Positions 48,583 through 57,827 are shown, counted from the first letter of the stretch. The stretch is DNA of 64,000 nt from CAZLDI01 sp964558415 (GCA_964558415.1 CAZLDI010000003.1:124001-188000), one strand, 5' to 3'. The notes: generated by a model from the sequence alone, not told the origin. A program made the numbers and translations.

Positions 48583-48906
48583 ATGGTCATAGACGTGCGC
48601 TCACGGTTGGGGGTATCGGACGAGGTTCTGGCGGCATTCTGTCGGCGCTGGAAAATCTCGGAGCTGGCGCTGTTCGGTTCCGCGCTTCGCGAGGACTTTC
48701 GCCCCGACAGTGACATCGATCTGCTCGTAACCTTTGCGCCGGACGCCAGCTGGAGTCTGCTGGATCATGTCAAGATGGACGAGGACCTAGAAGGGCTGCT
48801 TGGCCGACAGGTCGATACTCCGACCAGGCGATCTGTCGAGATGAGCCCCAACTGGATCCGGCGGAGGGCGATCCTCGAGAGCGCCCGGGTAATTTATGCG
48901 GCCTGA
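48583..48906 (+). CDS. MNT-domain nucleotidyltransferase antitoxin (MntA-like)
   Basis: Minimal nucleotidyltransferase of the MntA type, which neutralises the HEPN partner by AMPylation. The motif LFGSALREDFRPDSDIDLLV (GSx10DxD) is present and complete. The C-terminus ends in SPNWIRRRAILESARVIYA, typical of antitoxin-class MNT proteins. 107 residues. It overlaps the HEPN gene by 11 bases. Confidence 0.9.
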   Translation: MVIDVRSRLGVSDEVLAAFCRRWKISELALFGSALREDFRPDSDIDLLVTFAPDASWSLLDHVKMDEDLEGLLGRQVDTPTRRSVEMSPNWIRRRAILESARVIYAA

Positions 48907-49246
48907 TGATGCAAGTCTCCTTGATATCGCGGAAGCGGCACGCCTAATAGTGGAATTTCAGCAAGGCTTCGACTACAACGCGTTCGCCCGAGATGACAAA
49001 ACCCGAGCGGCGGTCCTTCATGAGCTACTTATCATCGGCGAGGCGGCGAAGCGCCTGTCTCCTGAGTTTCGTGACGAGCATGGGCAAATCGACTGGCGCT
49101 CGATCGCCGGCATGAGAGACAGGCTGATTCACCAGTATGACCAGGTAGATTTAGAGGAAGTCTGGAGAGTGGTAACTCGAGACATAGGACTCCTAACTGA
49201 GTTTCTTAAGCCGCTGCTACCATCGCTCCCCAAGGAGCAGGCCTGA
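48896..49246 (+). CDS. HEPN-domain RNase toxin (HepT-like, DUF86)
   Basis: HEPN ribonuclease toxin, partner of the MNT antitoxin. The active-site R-x4-H is in MRDRLIHQYDQVDLEEVW, followed by the Tyr that the antitoxin modifies in known HepT proteins. LLIIGEAAKRLSPEF is the family's central helix. 116 residues. Its TGA overlaps the ATG of a third gene, so the module is a three-gene operon. Confidence 0.92.
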   Translation: MRPDDASLLDIAEAARLIVEFQQGFDYNAFARDDKTRAAVLHELLIIGEAAKRLSPEFRDEHGQIDWRSIAGMRDRLIHQYDQVDLEEVWRVVTRDIGLLTEFLKPLLPSLPKEQA

Positions 49247-49572
49247 TGTCCGCCAAACTAGACCGCATCAAGGATGACTCCCTTCGCGGGTCCCTGACCC
49301 AGGCGCAGGCGTCGCTGCGCGCGAACGACTTCTCGGACGTGGTCCACCGCGCTTCGGACGCCTACCTGGAGCTGCTGCGCCGGAAGCCGGAGATGCTGCA
49401 GGGTCCAACCGCGCTGCGAAGCCTCCTGTTCTTCCCCCGGCTCGGCGCCCGCATGATCCAGGAGAGCGATGGCTCGCCGACGGTGATCTATGATCGCGAG
49501 AAGTTCACGTTCTCCGAAGCGATCACGTACTTCGAGTTCGCGGTGGACAACCTGGCCAGGGAAGGTCTTTAG
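49246..49572 (+). CDS. Third gene of the MNT-HEPN operon, unknown (108 aa)
   Basis: Coupled to the HEPN gene by a one-base stop/start overlap. The first half is helical (LRGSLTQAQASLRANDFSDVVHRASDAYLELLRR), resembling a HEPN-like or TPR-like helical pair. The second half reads GARMIQESDGSPTVIYDREKFTFSEAITYFEFAVDN. No family recognised. The coupling suggests it belongs to the toxin-antitoxin unit or uses its promoter. Confidence 0.7.
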   Translation: MSAKLDRIKDDSLRGSLTQAQASLRANDFSDVVHRASDAYLELLRRKPEMLQGPTALRSLLFFPRLGARMIQESDGSPTVIYDREKFTFSEAITYFEFAVDNLAREGL

Positions 49573-49683
49573 CCGGCTTTCGGACCCGCCCGCGGAACCC
49601 TCTTGTAAATACCTCTCTGACGGTGGTATCGTCGCGCTTGCTGGTGGCGCATCGCGCGTGGCCGTAGGGAAAGGATCGCAATC

Positions 49684-51723
49684 ATGATCCCCGCACTGAT
49701 CGTCCTGGGCATCGTCCTCCTGGTCCTTCTGATCCTGATCTTCCCGGGCGGAATGCTGGTCAACGTGGGTGGCCAGCAGGTCGGCATTATCGAACGCCGC
49801 TACGTCGGGCGCTCTCTGCCCGAGGGCCGCGTTGTCGCGATGAAGAACGAGATCGGTGTGCAGGCGCGCGTCCTGCCGCCCGGGCTGCACTTCATGTGGC
49901 CGTTCATCTACATCATTACGAAGACGACAATGATCGCCATCGGCGAGGAAGAGGTGGGTATCCTCGAGTCCATCGACGGGCGGCCGCTTCAACCGGGCCG
50001 CATTTTCGCCAGGCATGTTGAGGGCCTTGACTCGTTCCAGGACGGCGAAGCGTTCCTGCTCAACGGTGGCCAGAAGGGGCCACAGGTCGATGTTCTGCCG
50101 CCCGGCCAGTACCGGATCAACACGTATCTCTTCACAGTTCGCGTCCAGCCGGTACTAACGATCGCCAAGGGTCAAGTCGGCATCGTGAGCGCCCGGGACG
50201 GCGAGCCGATCCAGCCCGGACGGCTCCTGGCCCACAAGGTGGAAGGCCACCAGGCGTTCCAGCACGGCGAGCTGTTTCTGACAAACGGTGGCCAGCTCGG
50301 GCCCCAGATCGAAGTCATCCTGCCGGGTCGCTACCGCATCAACACTGAGCTGTTCAGCGTGGAGGTACTGCCGGCCACGATCATCGAGGCGAATCAAGTG
50401 GGTTTGACAACGGCGAAAGATGGCGCGCCGCTGCCCGCCGGCGAGCTCGTAGCCGCCAGCGTCGCCGGGCACAACGACTTCCAGGACGCGTCCGCGTTCC
50501 TCGCCAGCGGTGGCCAGCGCGGACCACAGTTCGACCTGCTGAAGCCCGGCACATACTACATCAACCCGCTGATGTTCGATGTGCAGCTGGATGAAGTGGC
50601 GACGGTCCAACGGGGAGAGGTAGCTGTGTTGGTCTCGAACGTTGGGAAGGAGCCCGGGGACATCCCGCACGAAGAGCGGCTGGCTGGCAAGGAACGGTAC
50701 GTCGTGCCGGCGGGATTTCGGGGCATCCAGTCGGAAGTGGCTGGACCCGGCGTATACTACCTGAACCGCTGGGCGTACATCGCCTACATCATTCCGACGA
50801 CGAACCTGACAATCGACTGGGCGGAAGAAGGGTTGGTGGCCCAGGACGACGACACCACGCCCGGCACGCGCCGGGTGCAACTCTTCAATCCCCTGGCTGT
50901 GATCAGCCGCGACGGTTTTGAGATGCGGGTGAGCGTCAAGGTCGTGATCCGCGTGCGGCCGGACCAGGCGCCGCTGATGGTGGCAAAGATCGGTTCCATC
51001 GAGAATCTGATAGATCACGTGGTGCACCCGATGATAGACTCATCGTTCCGCAACCAGGCGTCGTCGTCCGAGGCGATGAGCTTCATGCAGGACCGCGCTG
51101 ACGAGCAAGCGAAGGCGGAGGCGCGGGCACGGGTGGAACTGGAAAAGTACCACGTGGAGTGCGTCTCGGTGCTGATTTCGCAGATCATCCTGCCCCAGGA
51201 GCTGATGGAGATCCACACGCGACGTGTCATCGCCGCGCAGCAGCAGGCGATGTTCATCGAGCAGCAGAAGGCGGAGCAGGAACGTATCGCCACCGAAAAC
51301 ACGCGCGCCAAGGCCGACAAGCAGATAGAGCTGGTCGCGGCGCAGATCGGCGTTCAGATCGCCGATCAGACGAAGAAGAAGACGATCATCGAGGCTGAGG
51401 GCCGGGCGCGGGCGGTGCAGGTGGAAGGACAGGCTGAAGGCACGAGAATCCTCGCGGTCGGCACGGCGACGGCGGAGGCCTATCAGAAGCAGGTGGATGC
51501 GGTCGGCCAGCTGAACCTCGCCGGGATCGAGGTAACGAAGTCGATCGCCGGGGCGGGGCTCAAGATCACCCCGGACATCATGGTGGGCGGAGACGGCGCC
51601 GGCGGCGGGGGCGGGGCAAACGTATTCACCGCCTTCATCGCGCAGCTGCTGGCCAGCAACCGCACGGCGATAACGCCGCCAAATGGCGCCCAGAGCGCGG
51701 GTCCGCCGGAGCAATCGCCTTAG
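49684..51723 (+). CDS. SPFH/band-7 domain protein with tandem N-terminal repeats
   Basis: Flotillin/prohibitin-like membrane scaffold. One N-terminal hydrophobic helix (residues 3-23), then three ~74-residue repeats (about 87-160, 161-234, 235-308). Each has VGI...DG.P...G, a FQ-x-G/A-x-FL motif, NGGQ-x-GPQ and PG-x-Y-x-IN. A band-7 domain follows, then a charged coiled coil rich in KAEARARVELEKY-type text, and a Gly-rich segment near the C-terminus. 679 residues. The repeat-plus-SPFH layout recalls the repeats and shoulder of major vault protein; this is only a resemblance. Confidence 0.85.
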   Translation: MIPALIVLGIVLLVLLILIFPGGMLVNVGGQQVGIIERRYVGRSLPEGRVVAMKNEIGVQARVLPPGLHFMWPFIYIITKTTMIAIGEEEVGILESIDGRPLQPGRIFARHVEGLDSFQDGEAFLLNGGQKGPQVDVLPPGQYRINTYLFTVRVQPVLTIAKGQVGIVSARDGEPIQPGRLLAHKVEGHQAFQHGELFLTNGGQLGPQIEVILPGRYRINTELFSVEVLPATIIEANQVGLTTAKDGAPLPAGELVAASVAGHNDFQDASAFLASGGQRGPQFDLLKPGTYYINPLMFDVQLDEVATVQRGEVAVLVSNVGKEPGDIPHEERLAGKERYVVPAGFRGIQSEVAGPGVYYLNRWAYIAYIIPTTNLTIDWAEEGLVAQDDDTTPGTRRVQLFNPLAVISRDGFEMRVSVKVVIRVRPDQAPLMVAKIGSIENLIDHVVHPMIDSSFRNQASSSEAMSFMQDRADEQAKAEARARVELEKYHVECVSVLISQIILPQELMEIHTRRVIAAQQQAMFIEQQKAEQERIATENTRAKADKQIELVAAQIGVQIADQTKKKTIIEAEGRARAVQVEGQAEGTRILAVGTATAEAYQKQVDAVGQLNLAGIEVTKSIAGAGLKITPDIMVGGDGAGGGGGANVFTAFIAQLLASNRTAITPPNGAQSAGPPEQSP

Positions 51724-51724
51724 C

Positions 51725-51753
51725 TTGACCCTGCTCGCAGGGAGGTCTACATT
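51725..51753 (+). promoter_or_regulatory. Promoter for the 199-aa membrane protein gene
   Basis: TTGACC at 51725-51730, a 17-base spacer, TACATT at 51748-51753. The gene starts at 51792. Confidence 0.5.
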
Positions 51754-51791
51754 GTCGTCAAACGCCGGACATTAACCTCAAAGGAGGCGGC

Positions 51792-52391
51792 ATGGGACTC
51801 TTCGCGTTCTTGTTCAAGACCCCCATCGGGATCATCATTTCGATGTTTTCCGGCGTGATCATGTTTGCGGTGATTGTGGTGGTCGTGGTCGGCGTTATGG
51901 CGTTCTCGGGCGGGCCGGCCGCCTGCACGCCCGGCGGCGGCGTGATAGTGATAGACGCCGCGAACGCCGACTCGTTCGACGCGAAGTGGGACCAGCTCGA
52001 CGCCGCGCTGGGCAGTGGAGACCCCGGTTCCATCGTCCTGAACGAGAGCGAGGTTAGCTCGCGCGCGAACGAATATATCGACAGCAAGGCGAGCGACCTG
52101 GGCGACGTGCAGGTCTGTATCCACAATGGCGTCGGTGAGGTCACCGGCGAGGTCGACGTCTTCGTGGGTACGGGTAAGTTCAAGGTAACGGGCACCGTGG
52201 ACCTGTCCACCGGAGTGCCCGTTGTCGACTTCCAGGATATCGAAGTGGGCAACGTCCCAGGCTTCGTTCTAGGGCCTTTCGAAAGCGCTGTGGAGGACGC
52301 GATCCAGGAGTTGCTGAACGATTTGGACCTGGACCACACCTACGTCCCGACCTTGACCGAGGGCCAGGCTCAGATCGACGGCACTCCCTAG
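51792..52391 (+). CDS. Single-pass membrane protein of unknown function (199 aa)
   Basis: A long hydrophobic helix (about residues 9-41, with VIVVVVVGVMAF) is followed by an acidic extracytoplasmic domain. That domain has repeated Val/Gly/Asp strands (GEVDVFVGTGKFKVTGTVDLSTG) and ends in an acidic helix. AAAGGAGG precedes ATG 51792. No family recognised. It follows the SPFH gene and may share its membrane compartment. Confidence 0.75.
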   Translation: MGLFAFLFKTPIGIIISMFSGVIMFAVIVVVVVGVMAFSGGPAACTPGGGVIVIDAANADSFDAKWDQLDAALGSGDPGSIVLNESEVSSRANEYIDSKASDLGDVQVCIHNGVGEVTGEVDVFVGTGKFKVTGTVDLSTGVPVVDFQDIEVGNVPGFVLGPFESAVEDAIQELLNDLDLDHTYVPTLTEGQAQIDGTP

Positions 52392-52395
52392 CGCG

Positions 52396-52707
52396 TTACT
52401 GCACGACCTCGCTGATCTGAATCGTCGGCTGGATGTCCGTGTAGTTCGGGACGTCGGACATAATCGCCCCGGCGTGCGCCCCGAAGGCCTGCTGGAACTC
52501 CGGCACGGAGTTGAAGAACATGTGCACGGCAGCGACGAAGGGCGCCGGCACGCCCGGCGGCATTCCCGCCAGGCCTTTGTCGATCTCGCACCGTATCATC
52601 GCCGGTCCCACCTTGTCCGCTATCATCGCGATGTGGCTATTCGAGTAGTAGTCGTGGTCGAAGCGTTTGCCTTCGCTGTTCGGGTAGAGAACTGACACAC
52701 GGATCAT
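52396..52707 (-). CDS. EthD family protein
   Basis: Small dimeric alpha/beta-barrel protein. IRVSVLYPNSEGKRFDHDYYSNSHIAMI is the EthD opening, with the conserved Y-x3-H-x-P-like segment. Such proteins act in ether or quinone degradation or as polyketide cyclase-like enzymes. ATG 52707 with AAGGAGG is preferred over an earlier in-frame ATG at 52740. 103 residues. Converges with the membrane protein gene, 4 bases apart. Confidence 0.85.
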   Translation of the reverse strand: MIRVSVLYPNSEGKRFDHDYYSNSHIAMIADKVGPAMIRCEIDKGLAGMPPGVPAPFVAAVHMFFNSVPEFQQAFGAHAGAIMSDVPNYTDIQPTIQISEVVQ

Positions 52708-52758
52708 GTGAGCCTCCTTCTGTTGCCTGTAGGCAGCCATTTTAGCAGAGGGCGTCCG

Positions 52759-53469
52759 CTATCGCGCCATCCTCTCGACGGCGCGGCGGAAGGCAGTGTG
52801 CGCCTTGCCTTTGATAACGCCGCTGTGCCCGAAGCAAGCAGAAGCGAACTCCAGTGCGGCCAGCTTGCGCATGCTCTCTCTCGCCTGCGCCATATCCTCC
52901 GTGAACATCCCGAGCGGCGCGCCGACTCGGCCGAACATGTTTCCCGCGGCGTCTCCGGCAAACAGGACGCCGCGGTTCCGCGGCCAGAGATAAGCGAGGT
53001 GGCCCGCGGTGTGACCGGGGCTATGAATCACTGTGATTCCGCCAGCGATCGGCAGCTCCTCTCCGTCCCCGACCTCGTCCAGGGTTTGCACAGTCTCCAG
53101 CCTGGGATGAAAGAAACGGTCGACAACGGGGCCCAGTGTCCTTCCGGAGAGCGTCGCTCTGTTTGCCGTCGGCATCGGTCGCTCGCCGCGCACTAACGGC
53201 GCGTCCAGCGGATGAATATAGACCTTCGCGCCGGTTGCCTTGACGAGTGCGGCGAGACTGCCGGTGTGGTCCACGTGGTGATGAGTTATCAGGATGTGCT
53301 TGAGGTCTGTCGCCTGCCGTCCGAGGGCGAACAGCGTCTTGAGAAACTTCTCCGATCTGCCTGAAAGGCCGGAGTCAACCAGCGTGACCTCTTCATCTGA
53401 GATAAGGAAGGCGTGCACATACAGCATGCTGATGTCGTAGACGCCCGGCAGGACCGGTTCCGGAGACAT
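52759..53469 (-). CDS. MBL-fold metallo-hydrolase (glyoxalase II-like)
   Basis: Zinc hydrolase with HHHVDH in LITHHHVDHTGSL (about residues 61-73), the next His in IHSPGHTAGHLAYL and the bridging Asp in LFAGDAAGNM. 236 residues. It lies 3 bases downstream of the D-aminoacylase-like gene on the same strand, so they are probably co-transcribed. Substrate unknown. Confidence 0.88.
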   Translation of the reverse strand: MSPEPVLPGVYDISMLYVHAFLISDEEVTLVDSGLSGRSEKFLKTLFALGRQATDLKHILITHHHVDHTGSLAALVKATGAKVYIHPLDAPLVRGERPMPTANRATLSGRTLGPVVDRFFHPRLETVQTLDEVGDGEELPIAGGITVIHSPGHTAGHLAYLWPRNRGVLFAGDAAGNMFGRVGAPLGMFTEDMAQARESMRKLAALEFASACFGHSGVIKGKAHTAFRRAVERMAR

Positions 53470-53472
53470 CCG

Positions 53473-54954
53473 TTAGACCTCCTGACCTCTCCTCAGCAAC
53501 CGTCCCGAGTGCAGCGCCGTCTGACGTCCACGCTCCGCGGCTACCTCTCCGTTCACGACGACGTAGTCGATCCCCTCGGGGTACTGTCGAGGATCCTCGT
53601 ACGTCGCCCGGTCGACGATCCGGTCCGGATCGAACACAACTATGTCCGCAAACCAGCCCTCCCGTAGTTGGCCGCGCTTCGGCAGATTCATGCGCTGCGC
53701 GGGAAGCGAGGTCATCTTCCGCACGCCTTCTTCGACGGTGAAGAGACGGTGGTCTCGCACATACGGCCCAAGCACGCGCGGGAACGTCCCGTAGAGCCGC
53801 GGGTGCGGCTTTCCGGTAGGTGAGGGGATGCCGTCCGAACCGATCATGCACTGAGGGTGCGACATCACGCGTTGGACGTCGGGCTCGTCCATGGCCCAGA
53901 AGACCGCCACCGCGCCGGGGTCCTCGGAGACGACGCGCCGGCCGGCTTCCATGGGCGAGACCCCCAGCATCTCACCAAGCTCGGTCAGCGACTTGCCTTC
54001 CCACTCGGGCCGTCCCCGCACGCTGGCGGCCATCACGCCGTCTATGTCCCGGCCTGCGGCCTGGCCAATGACGATCGCCATTATCGTGCTGGCTGCCGTG
54101 TACGGATACGCGTCGAACGTCACGTCCAAGCCGCCATCGCGCTCTCGCTCGATGAGCGCGATGGAGTCCACAGTCTTGCCGAAGTTAGGCGGGTCAGAGG
54201 CTTTGTGGTGCGATATCTCGACCGGCAGCCCCGCCTCGCGACCGATCGTGATCGCCTCAACTACGGCTTCCAGCAGTCGTTCGGACTCGTTCCGGATGTG
54301 GCTCATGTAAATGCCGCCGTGCTTCGCGGCGCCCTTCGCCAGCTCGATGATCTCCCCAGTGGCCGCGAAGGCGCCGGGAGGGTAGATCAGGCCCGTCGAA
54401 AGACCGAGAGCGCCGGCAGTCATACCCTCCTCCACGTCTTCGCGCATCGCCGCCAGCTCGCGGCCGTCCGGCGCGCGCCGCTCCATGCGGAGGTGGCGGT
54501 GCCGCACCGGGCCGTGCGGCACGAAGCAGCCTACGTTGATGGCGGGACGGGCCTTCGCCACCGCAGACATATACTCGCCGAACGTCTGCCAGGTAATCTC
54601 GGGGAGAGAGCCGAGGACGTTCTGCACGCCGGGAATCGTCAGCGTGCGGCTCTCGTCCAGGGGCGCCACGCCCGCGCCGCAGTTGCCGACGATATCCGTG
54701 GTGACGCCCTGCATCAGTTTGAAGTCCATCGGCGTGCTCAGCACCGCTGCGTCGTCATGCGCGTGGACATCAATGAAGCCGGGCGCCACGCTCAGCCCGG
54801 AAACATCCACTACGCGCCTGGCCGCGCCCAGATCGTCGCCGATCGCCACGATGCGGTCGCCGCGTATCGCGATATCAGCGGGGAAGGAAGGGGCGCCGGT
54901 ACCGTCGATGATCGCGCCGTTGCGGATTAGAAGATCGAACTCGGCATCGGGCAT
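53473..54954 (-). CDS. N-acyl-D-amino-acid deacylase (D-aminoacylase) family amidohydrolase
   Basis: Amidohydrolase-superfamily enzyme that removes acyl groups from D-amino acids. N-terminal beta domain DLLIRNGAIIDGTGAPSFPADIAIRGDRI, the metal HxH in FIDVHAHDD, VGNCGAGVAP, and SHIRNESERLLEAV with ISHHKASDPPNFG are family marks. The C-terminal FADIVVFDPDRIVDRATYEDPRQYPEGIDYVVVNG closes the barrel. ATG 54954 is preferred over the in-frame TTG at 54966. 493 residues. A 17-base element shared with the PPOX gene leader lies 4 bases upstream. Confidence 0.92.
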   Translation of the reverse strand: MPDAEFDLLIRNGAIIDGTGAPSFPADIAIRGDRIVAIGDDLGAARRVVDVSGLSVAPGFIDVHAHDDAAVLSTPMDFKLMQGVTTDIVGNCGAGVAPLDESRTLTIPGVQNVLGSLPEITWQTFGEYMSAVAKARPAINVGCFVPHGPVRHRHLRMERRAPDGRELAAMREDVEEGMTAGALGLSTGLIYPPGAFAATGEIIELAKGAAKHGGIYMSHIRNESERLLEAVVEAITIGREAGLPVEISHHKASDPPNFGKTVDSIALIERERDGGLDVTFDAYPYTAASTIMAIVIGQAAGRDIDGVMAASVRGRPEWEGKSLTELGEMLGVSPMEAGRRVVSEDPGAVAVFWAMDEPDVQRVMSHPQCMIGSDGIPSPTGKPHPRLYGTFPRVLGPYVRDHRLFTVEEGVRKMTSLPAQRMNLPKRGQLREGWFADIVVFDPDRIVDRATYEDPRQYPEGIDYVVVNGEVAAERGRQTALHSGRLLRRGQEV

Positions 54955-54958
54955 GAGT

Positions 54959-54975
54959 GGCTGCAACGTAGCAGG
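54959..54975 (-). repeat. 17-base leader element, copy 1
   Basis: On the minus strand CCTGCTACGTTGCAGCC, ending 4 bases before the D-aminoacylase ATG. Identical to 57828-57844, which stands in the same position before another minus-strand gene. Confidence 0.6.
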
Positions 54976-55081
54976 CGGCGGGACGAGATGTCAATCGTCG
55001 ATCTGCACGGGGCCGGCGGCCGGTTGAGTGCCGTTCACCCCTTGGCACACGCTCCCCGGGCGCATAGAATCCCGACCTGAC

Positions 55082-57304
55082 ATGATTACCCTAATGACCG
55101 CAGACCACCAGCGGGAAAACGGTTACAGCGCCGACGCTGAGGACTCGACGCTCCTCGCAGCGCTCAAACAGTACTTCGGGTTCGAGGCTTTCCGCCCCCA
55201 CCAGGAGGACATCATTCGCGATTCGCTGTCCGGGCGCGACGTCTTCGCGCTGCTGCCGACGGGTGGCGGGAAGTCGCTCTGCTTCCAGCTGCCGGCGCTC
55301 GTGCGGCCCGGCCTCACCCTCGTCGTTTCGCCCCTGATCGCACTGATGAAGGACCAGGTGGACGGGCTGCGTTCGATGGGCATCGAGGCCACGTTCGTTA
55401 ACTCATCCCTCGCTCCGAACGAGGCCCGCGCTCGCCTCCGTGGCGTGGAAAGCGGGGCCTATCGCCTGCTCTACGTCGCGCCAGAGCGGCTGATGCAACC
55501 CGGCTTCCTGGCGGACCTGCAACGCTGGAACGTGGGCCTCTTCGCCATCGACGAAGCCCACTGCATCAGCGAGTGGGGCCACGACTTCCGCCCGGAGTAT
55601 CGGGAGCTGGAGCAGTTGCGCCGGATGTTTCCGGAAGTACCGGTGATGGCACTGACCGCGACGGCCACCGAGCGCGTCCGCGCGGACATTATCAAGCAGC
55701 TGCGGCTGCGCGCAGCGGCGTGCCACGTGGCGAGCTTCAACCGGCCCAACCTTACATACCGCGTCATCGCCAAGAGCAAGCCGTACCAGCAGGTGCGAGA
55801 GTTGGTCCGCAGGCGACCGTCGGAAAGTGGCATCGTCTACTGCCTCAGCCGGCTCGGGGCGGAGAGCGTGGCGAGGAGGTTGCGGGCGGACGGCGTGAAA
55901 GCCGCCCCGTACCATGCGGGACTGGAGAAGGAGGAACGCTCGGCGAACCAGGAGCGCTTCCTGCGCGATGAGGTGCAGGTGATCTGCGCCACGATCGCCT
56001 TCGGCATGGGCGTCCACAAGCCGAACATCCGCTTCGTTGTCCACTACGACCTGCCGAAGAGCGTGGAGGGCTATTACCAGGAGACGGGGCGCGCCGGCCG
56101 CGACGGCCTGCCCAGTGAGTGCCTGCTGCTCTTCAGCCCCGGCGACGCCGTGAAGTACCAGCAGTTCATTGAAGAGAAGCCCGACGAGCGTGAACGCGAG
56201 GTCGCCCGGCAACAGCTGCGACAGACCGTTGAATATGCGGAATCCGCAGCCTGTCGCCGGTACGACCTGCTCCGATACTTCGGTGAGGAGTTCGCCGCGT
56301 CGGGCTGCCAGGCGTGCGACAACTGCCTGTCGCCGCGCCAGACGTTCGACGGCACCGACGCGGCCCGGAAGCTGCTCTCAGCGGTCTATCGGATCCGCGA
56401 GAGGAGTGGGTTCGACGTTGGCCTGAAACACATCGCCGAAGTTCTGACCGGCGCCAACACGGAGAAAGTGCGCAGCATGGGACACGAAGGACTTTCCGTA
56501 TACGGAGCCGGAAAGCAGCATTCCCGCTCTGCGTGGGCGGCCATCGGACGTGAGCTCGTGCGCCTCGGCTACCTCCGTCAGGCATCGGGCCGGTTCAGTG
56601 TCGCCGAATTAACCCCCGCCGCCTACGACTTCATGCGCGGGAGCGCGCCGCTTACGCTCACGAAACCCGATGTACCCACTGACGCGAAGACCGGTTCCGC
56701 CGGCTCGATCGAGTGCGACGAGGCGCTGTTTGAGCGCCTGCGCGCCCTGCGCAAACGGTTGGCCGACGAGCGCGGCGTCCCGGCCTATCACGTCTTCTCG
56801 GACGTGGCGCTCCGCCAGATGGCTCGCGACTACCCTGCCGCGGAAGCGCAGCTCTCCCGCATCAGCGGTGTTGGAGCGAGCAAGCTGCGCGAGTTCGGGG
56901 CCGTCTTCATGAGCGAGATCGCGGAGCACCTGCGCGTGAACCCGCGAATGGAGTTCGGCGGCGGCACGCCGCCCCCGCCGGCACCGGTACCTTCGCGATT
57001 GGGCGACACCCATCACGAGACGTTGCGCCGCTTCCGTGCGGGCCAATCTGTGCCGGAGATCGCACTCGAACGTGGGCTGGTCGCCGGAACCGTCTGGGGG
57101 CATCTTGCGGATGCGGTGGAAGCCGGCGAAGAGATAGACGTGGACAGCCTGCTGACGCCCCAGGACAAGCGGGACATCGGGGACGCGTTCTCTAAACTGG
57201 GCTTCGCGAACATCGTGGGCGTACGCGAGATGCTTGGAGAACGGTTCAGCTACGGGCTGCTGAAGATATTTCGGGCAACGGAACAACGCTCCGTTTCAGC
57301 GTAG
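55082..57304 (+). CDS. recQ: ATP-dependent DNA helicase RecQ
   Basis: 3'-5' DNA helicase in recombination and fork repair. Walker A PTGGGKSLCFQ, the DEAH box DEAHCISEWGHDFRPEY, motif VI TGRAGRDGLPSE, the zinc Cys set (CRRYDLLRYFGEEF with CQACDNC), an RQC winged helix, an HRDC domain (ERLRALRKRLADERGVPAYHVFSD) and a C-terminal HTH_40-type domain (RFRAGQSVPEIALERGLVAGTV) are all present. ATG 55082 is taken; ATG 55094 or upstream in-frame starts are possible. About 740 residues. Confidence 0.93.
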   Translation: MITLMTADHQRENGYSADAEDSTLLAALKQYFGFEAFRPHQEDIIRDSLSGRDVFALLPTGGGKSLCFQLPALVRPGLTLVVSPLIALMKDQVDGLRSMGIEATFVNSSLAPNEARARLRGVESGAYRLLYVAPERLMQPGFLADLQRWNVGLFAIDEAHCISEWGHDFRPEYRELEQLRRMFPEVPVMALTATATERVRADIIKQLRLRAAACHVASFNRPNLTYRVIAKSKPYQQVRELVRRRPSESGIVYCLSRLGAESVARRLRADGVKAAPYHAGLEKEERSANQERFLRDEVQVICATIAFGMGVHKPNIRFVVHYDLPKSVEGYYQETGRAGRDGLPSECLLLFSPGDAVKYQQFIEEKPDEREREVARQQLRQTVEYAESAACRRYDLLRYFGEEFAASGCQACDNCLSPRQTFDGTDAARKLLSAVYRIRERSGFDVGLKHIAEVLTGANTEKVRSMGHEGLSVYGAGKQHSRSAWAAIGRELVRLGYLRQASGRFSVAELTPAAYDFMRGSAPLTLTKPDVPTDAKTGSAGSIECDEALFERLRALRKRLADERGVPAYHVFSDVALRQMARDYPAAEAQLSRISGVGASKLREFGAVFMSEIAEHLRVNPRMEFGGGTPPPPAPVPSRLGDTHHETLRRFRAGQSVPEIALERGLVAGTVWGHLADAVEAGEEIDVDSLLTPQDKRDIGDAFSKLGFANIVGVREMLGERFSYGLLKIFRATEQRSVSA

Positions 57305-57338
57305 CCTTTGTTCGTCGAGCGGGCTGCCTCCGTGTCCA

Positions 57339-57824
57339 TCACAACCACGGCGGCAGGAAGCGCTTCGCGAGAAGCCACAGACGCGCGTATATCGGCGTCT
57401 CCAGCGAGAAGTCCTGCGACAGAGCCCGTTCGGGCGTAACGACAAGAGTAATCTCGGCGCTCTGCTCTATCGCCTCGCGAGAGATGCGCTGATACGCGGC
57501 CCCCGCCACTCCGCCGAGGTAGTGGCGGGCCATGTCTTTGGCCAGCCCCTCGGCTTCCGGCTCGATCGTCGCCCTTCCGTGAATGGTTACGCTCTTGTAC
57601 GGCGGCCTTTCGTCCTGCACGCAGATCGTGACCCGTGGGTCGCGGCGCACGTTCATCGCCTTGATGCTCTCCAAGCCCGTTCGGATGAGGAACCGCCCAT
57701 CCCGATAGAGGTACCAGATGGGGGTGAGGACCGGCTCTCCCGCCGGGCCGATGGTTGCGAGAACGCAGACGTGGCGTCCGCGCAGGTACCGCTCCCACTC
57801 TGGCTTGCTTAGACGCTTTGGCAT
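57339..57824 (-). CDS. PPOX-class (pyridoxamine 5'-phosphate oxidase-like) protein
   Basis: Split-barrel flavin- or F420-binding protein. VCVLATIGPAGEPVLTPIWYLYRDGRFLIRT, DPRVTICVQDERPPYKSVTIHGRATIEP and the Tyr/His-rich middle (MARHYLGG) follow the PPOX-class F420-dependent family. 161 residues. Whether the cofactor is FMN or F420 cannot be read from sequence. The 17-base leader element lies 4 bases before its ATG. Confidence 0.85.
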   Translation of the reverse strand: MPKRLSKPEWERYLRGRHVCVLATIGPAGEPVLTPIWYLYRDGRFLIRTGLESIKAMNVRRDPRVTICVQDERPPYKSVTIHGRATIEPEAEGLAKDMARHYLGGVAGAAYQRISREAIEQSAEITLVVTPERALSQDFSLETPIYARLWLLAKRFLPPWL

Positions 57825-57827
57825 TGC

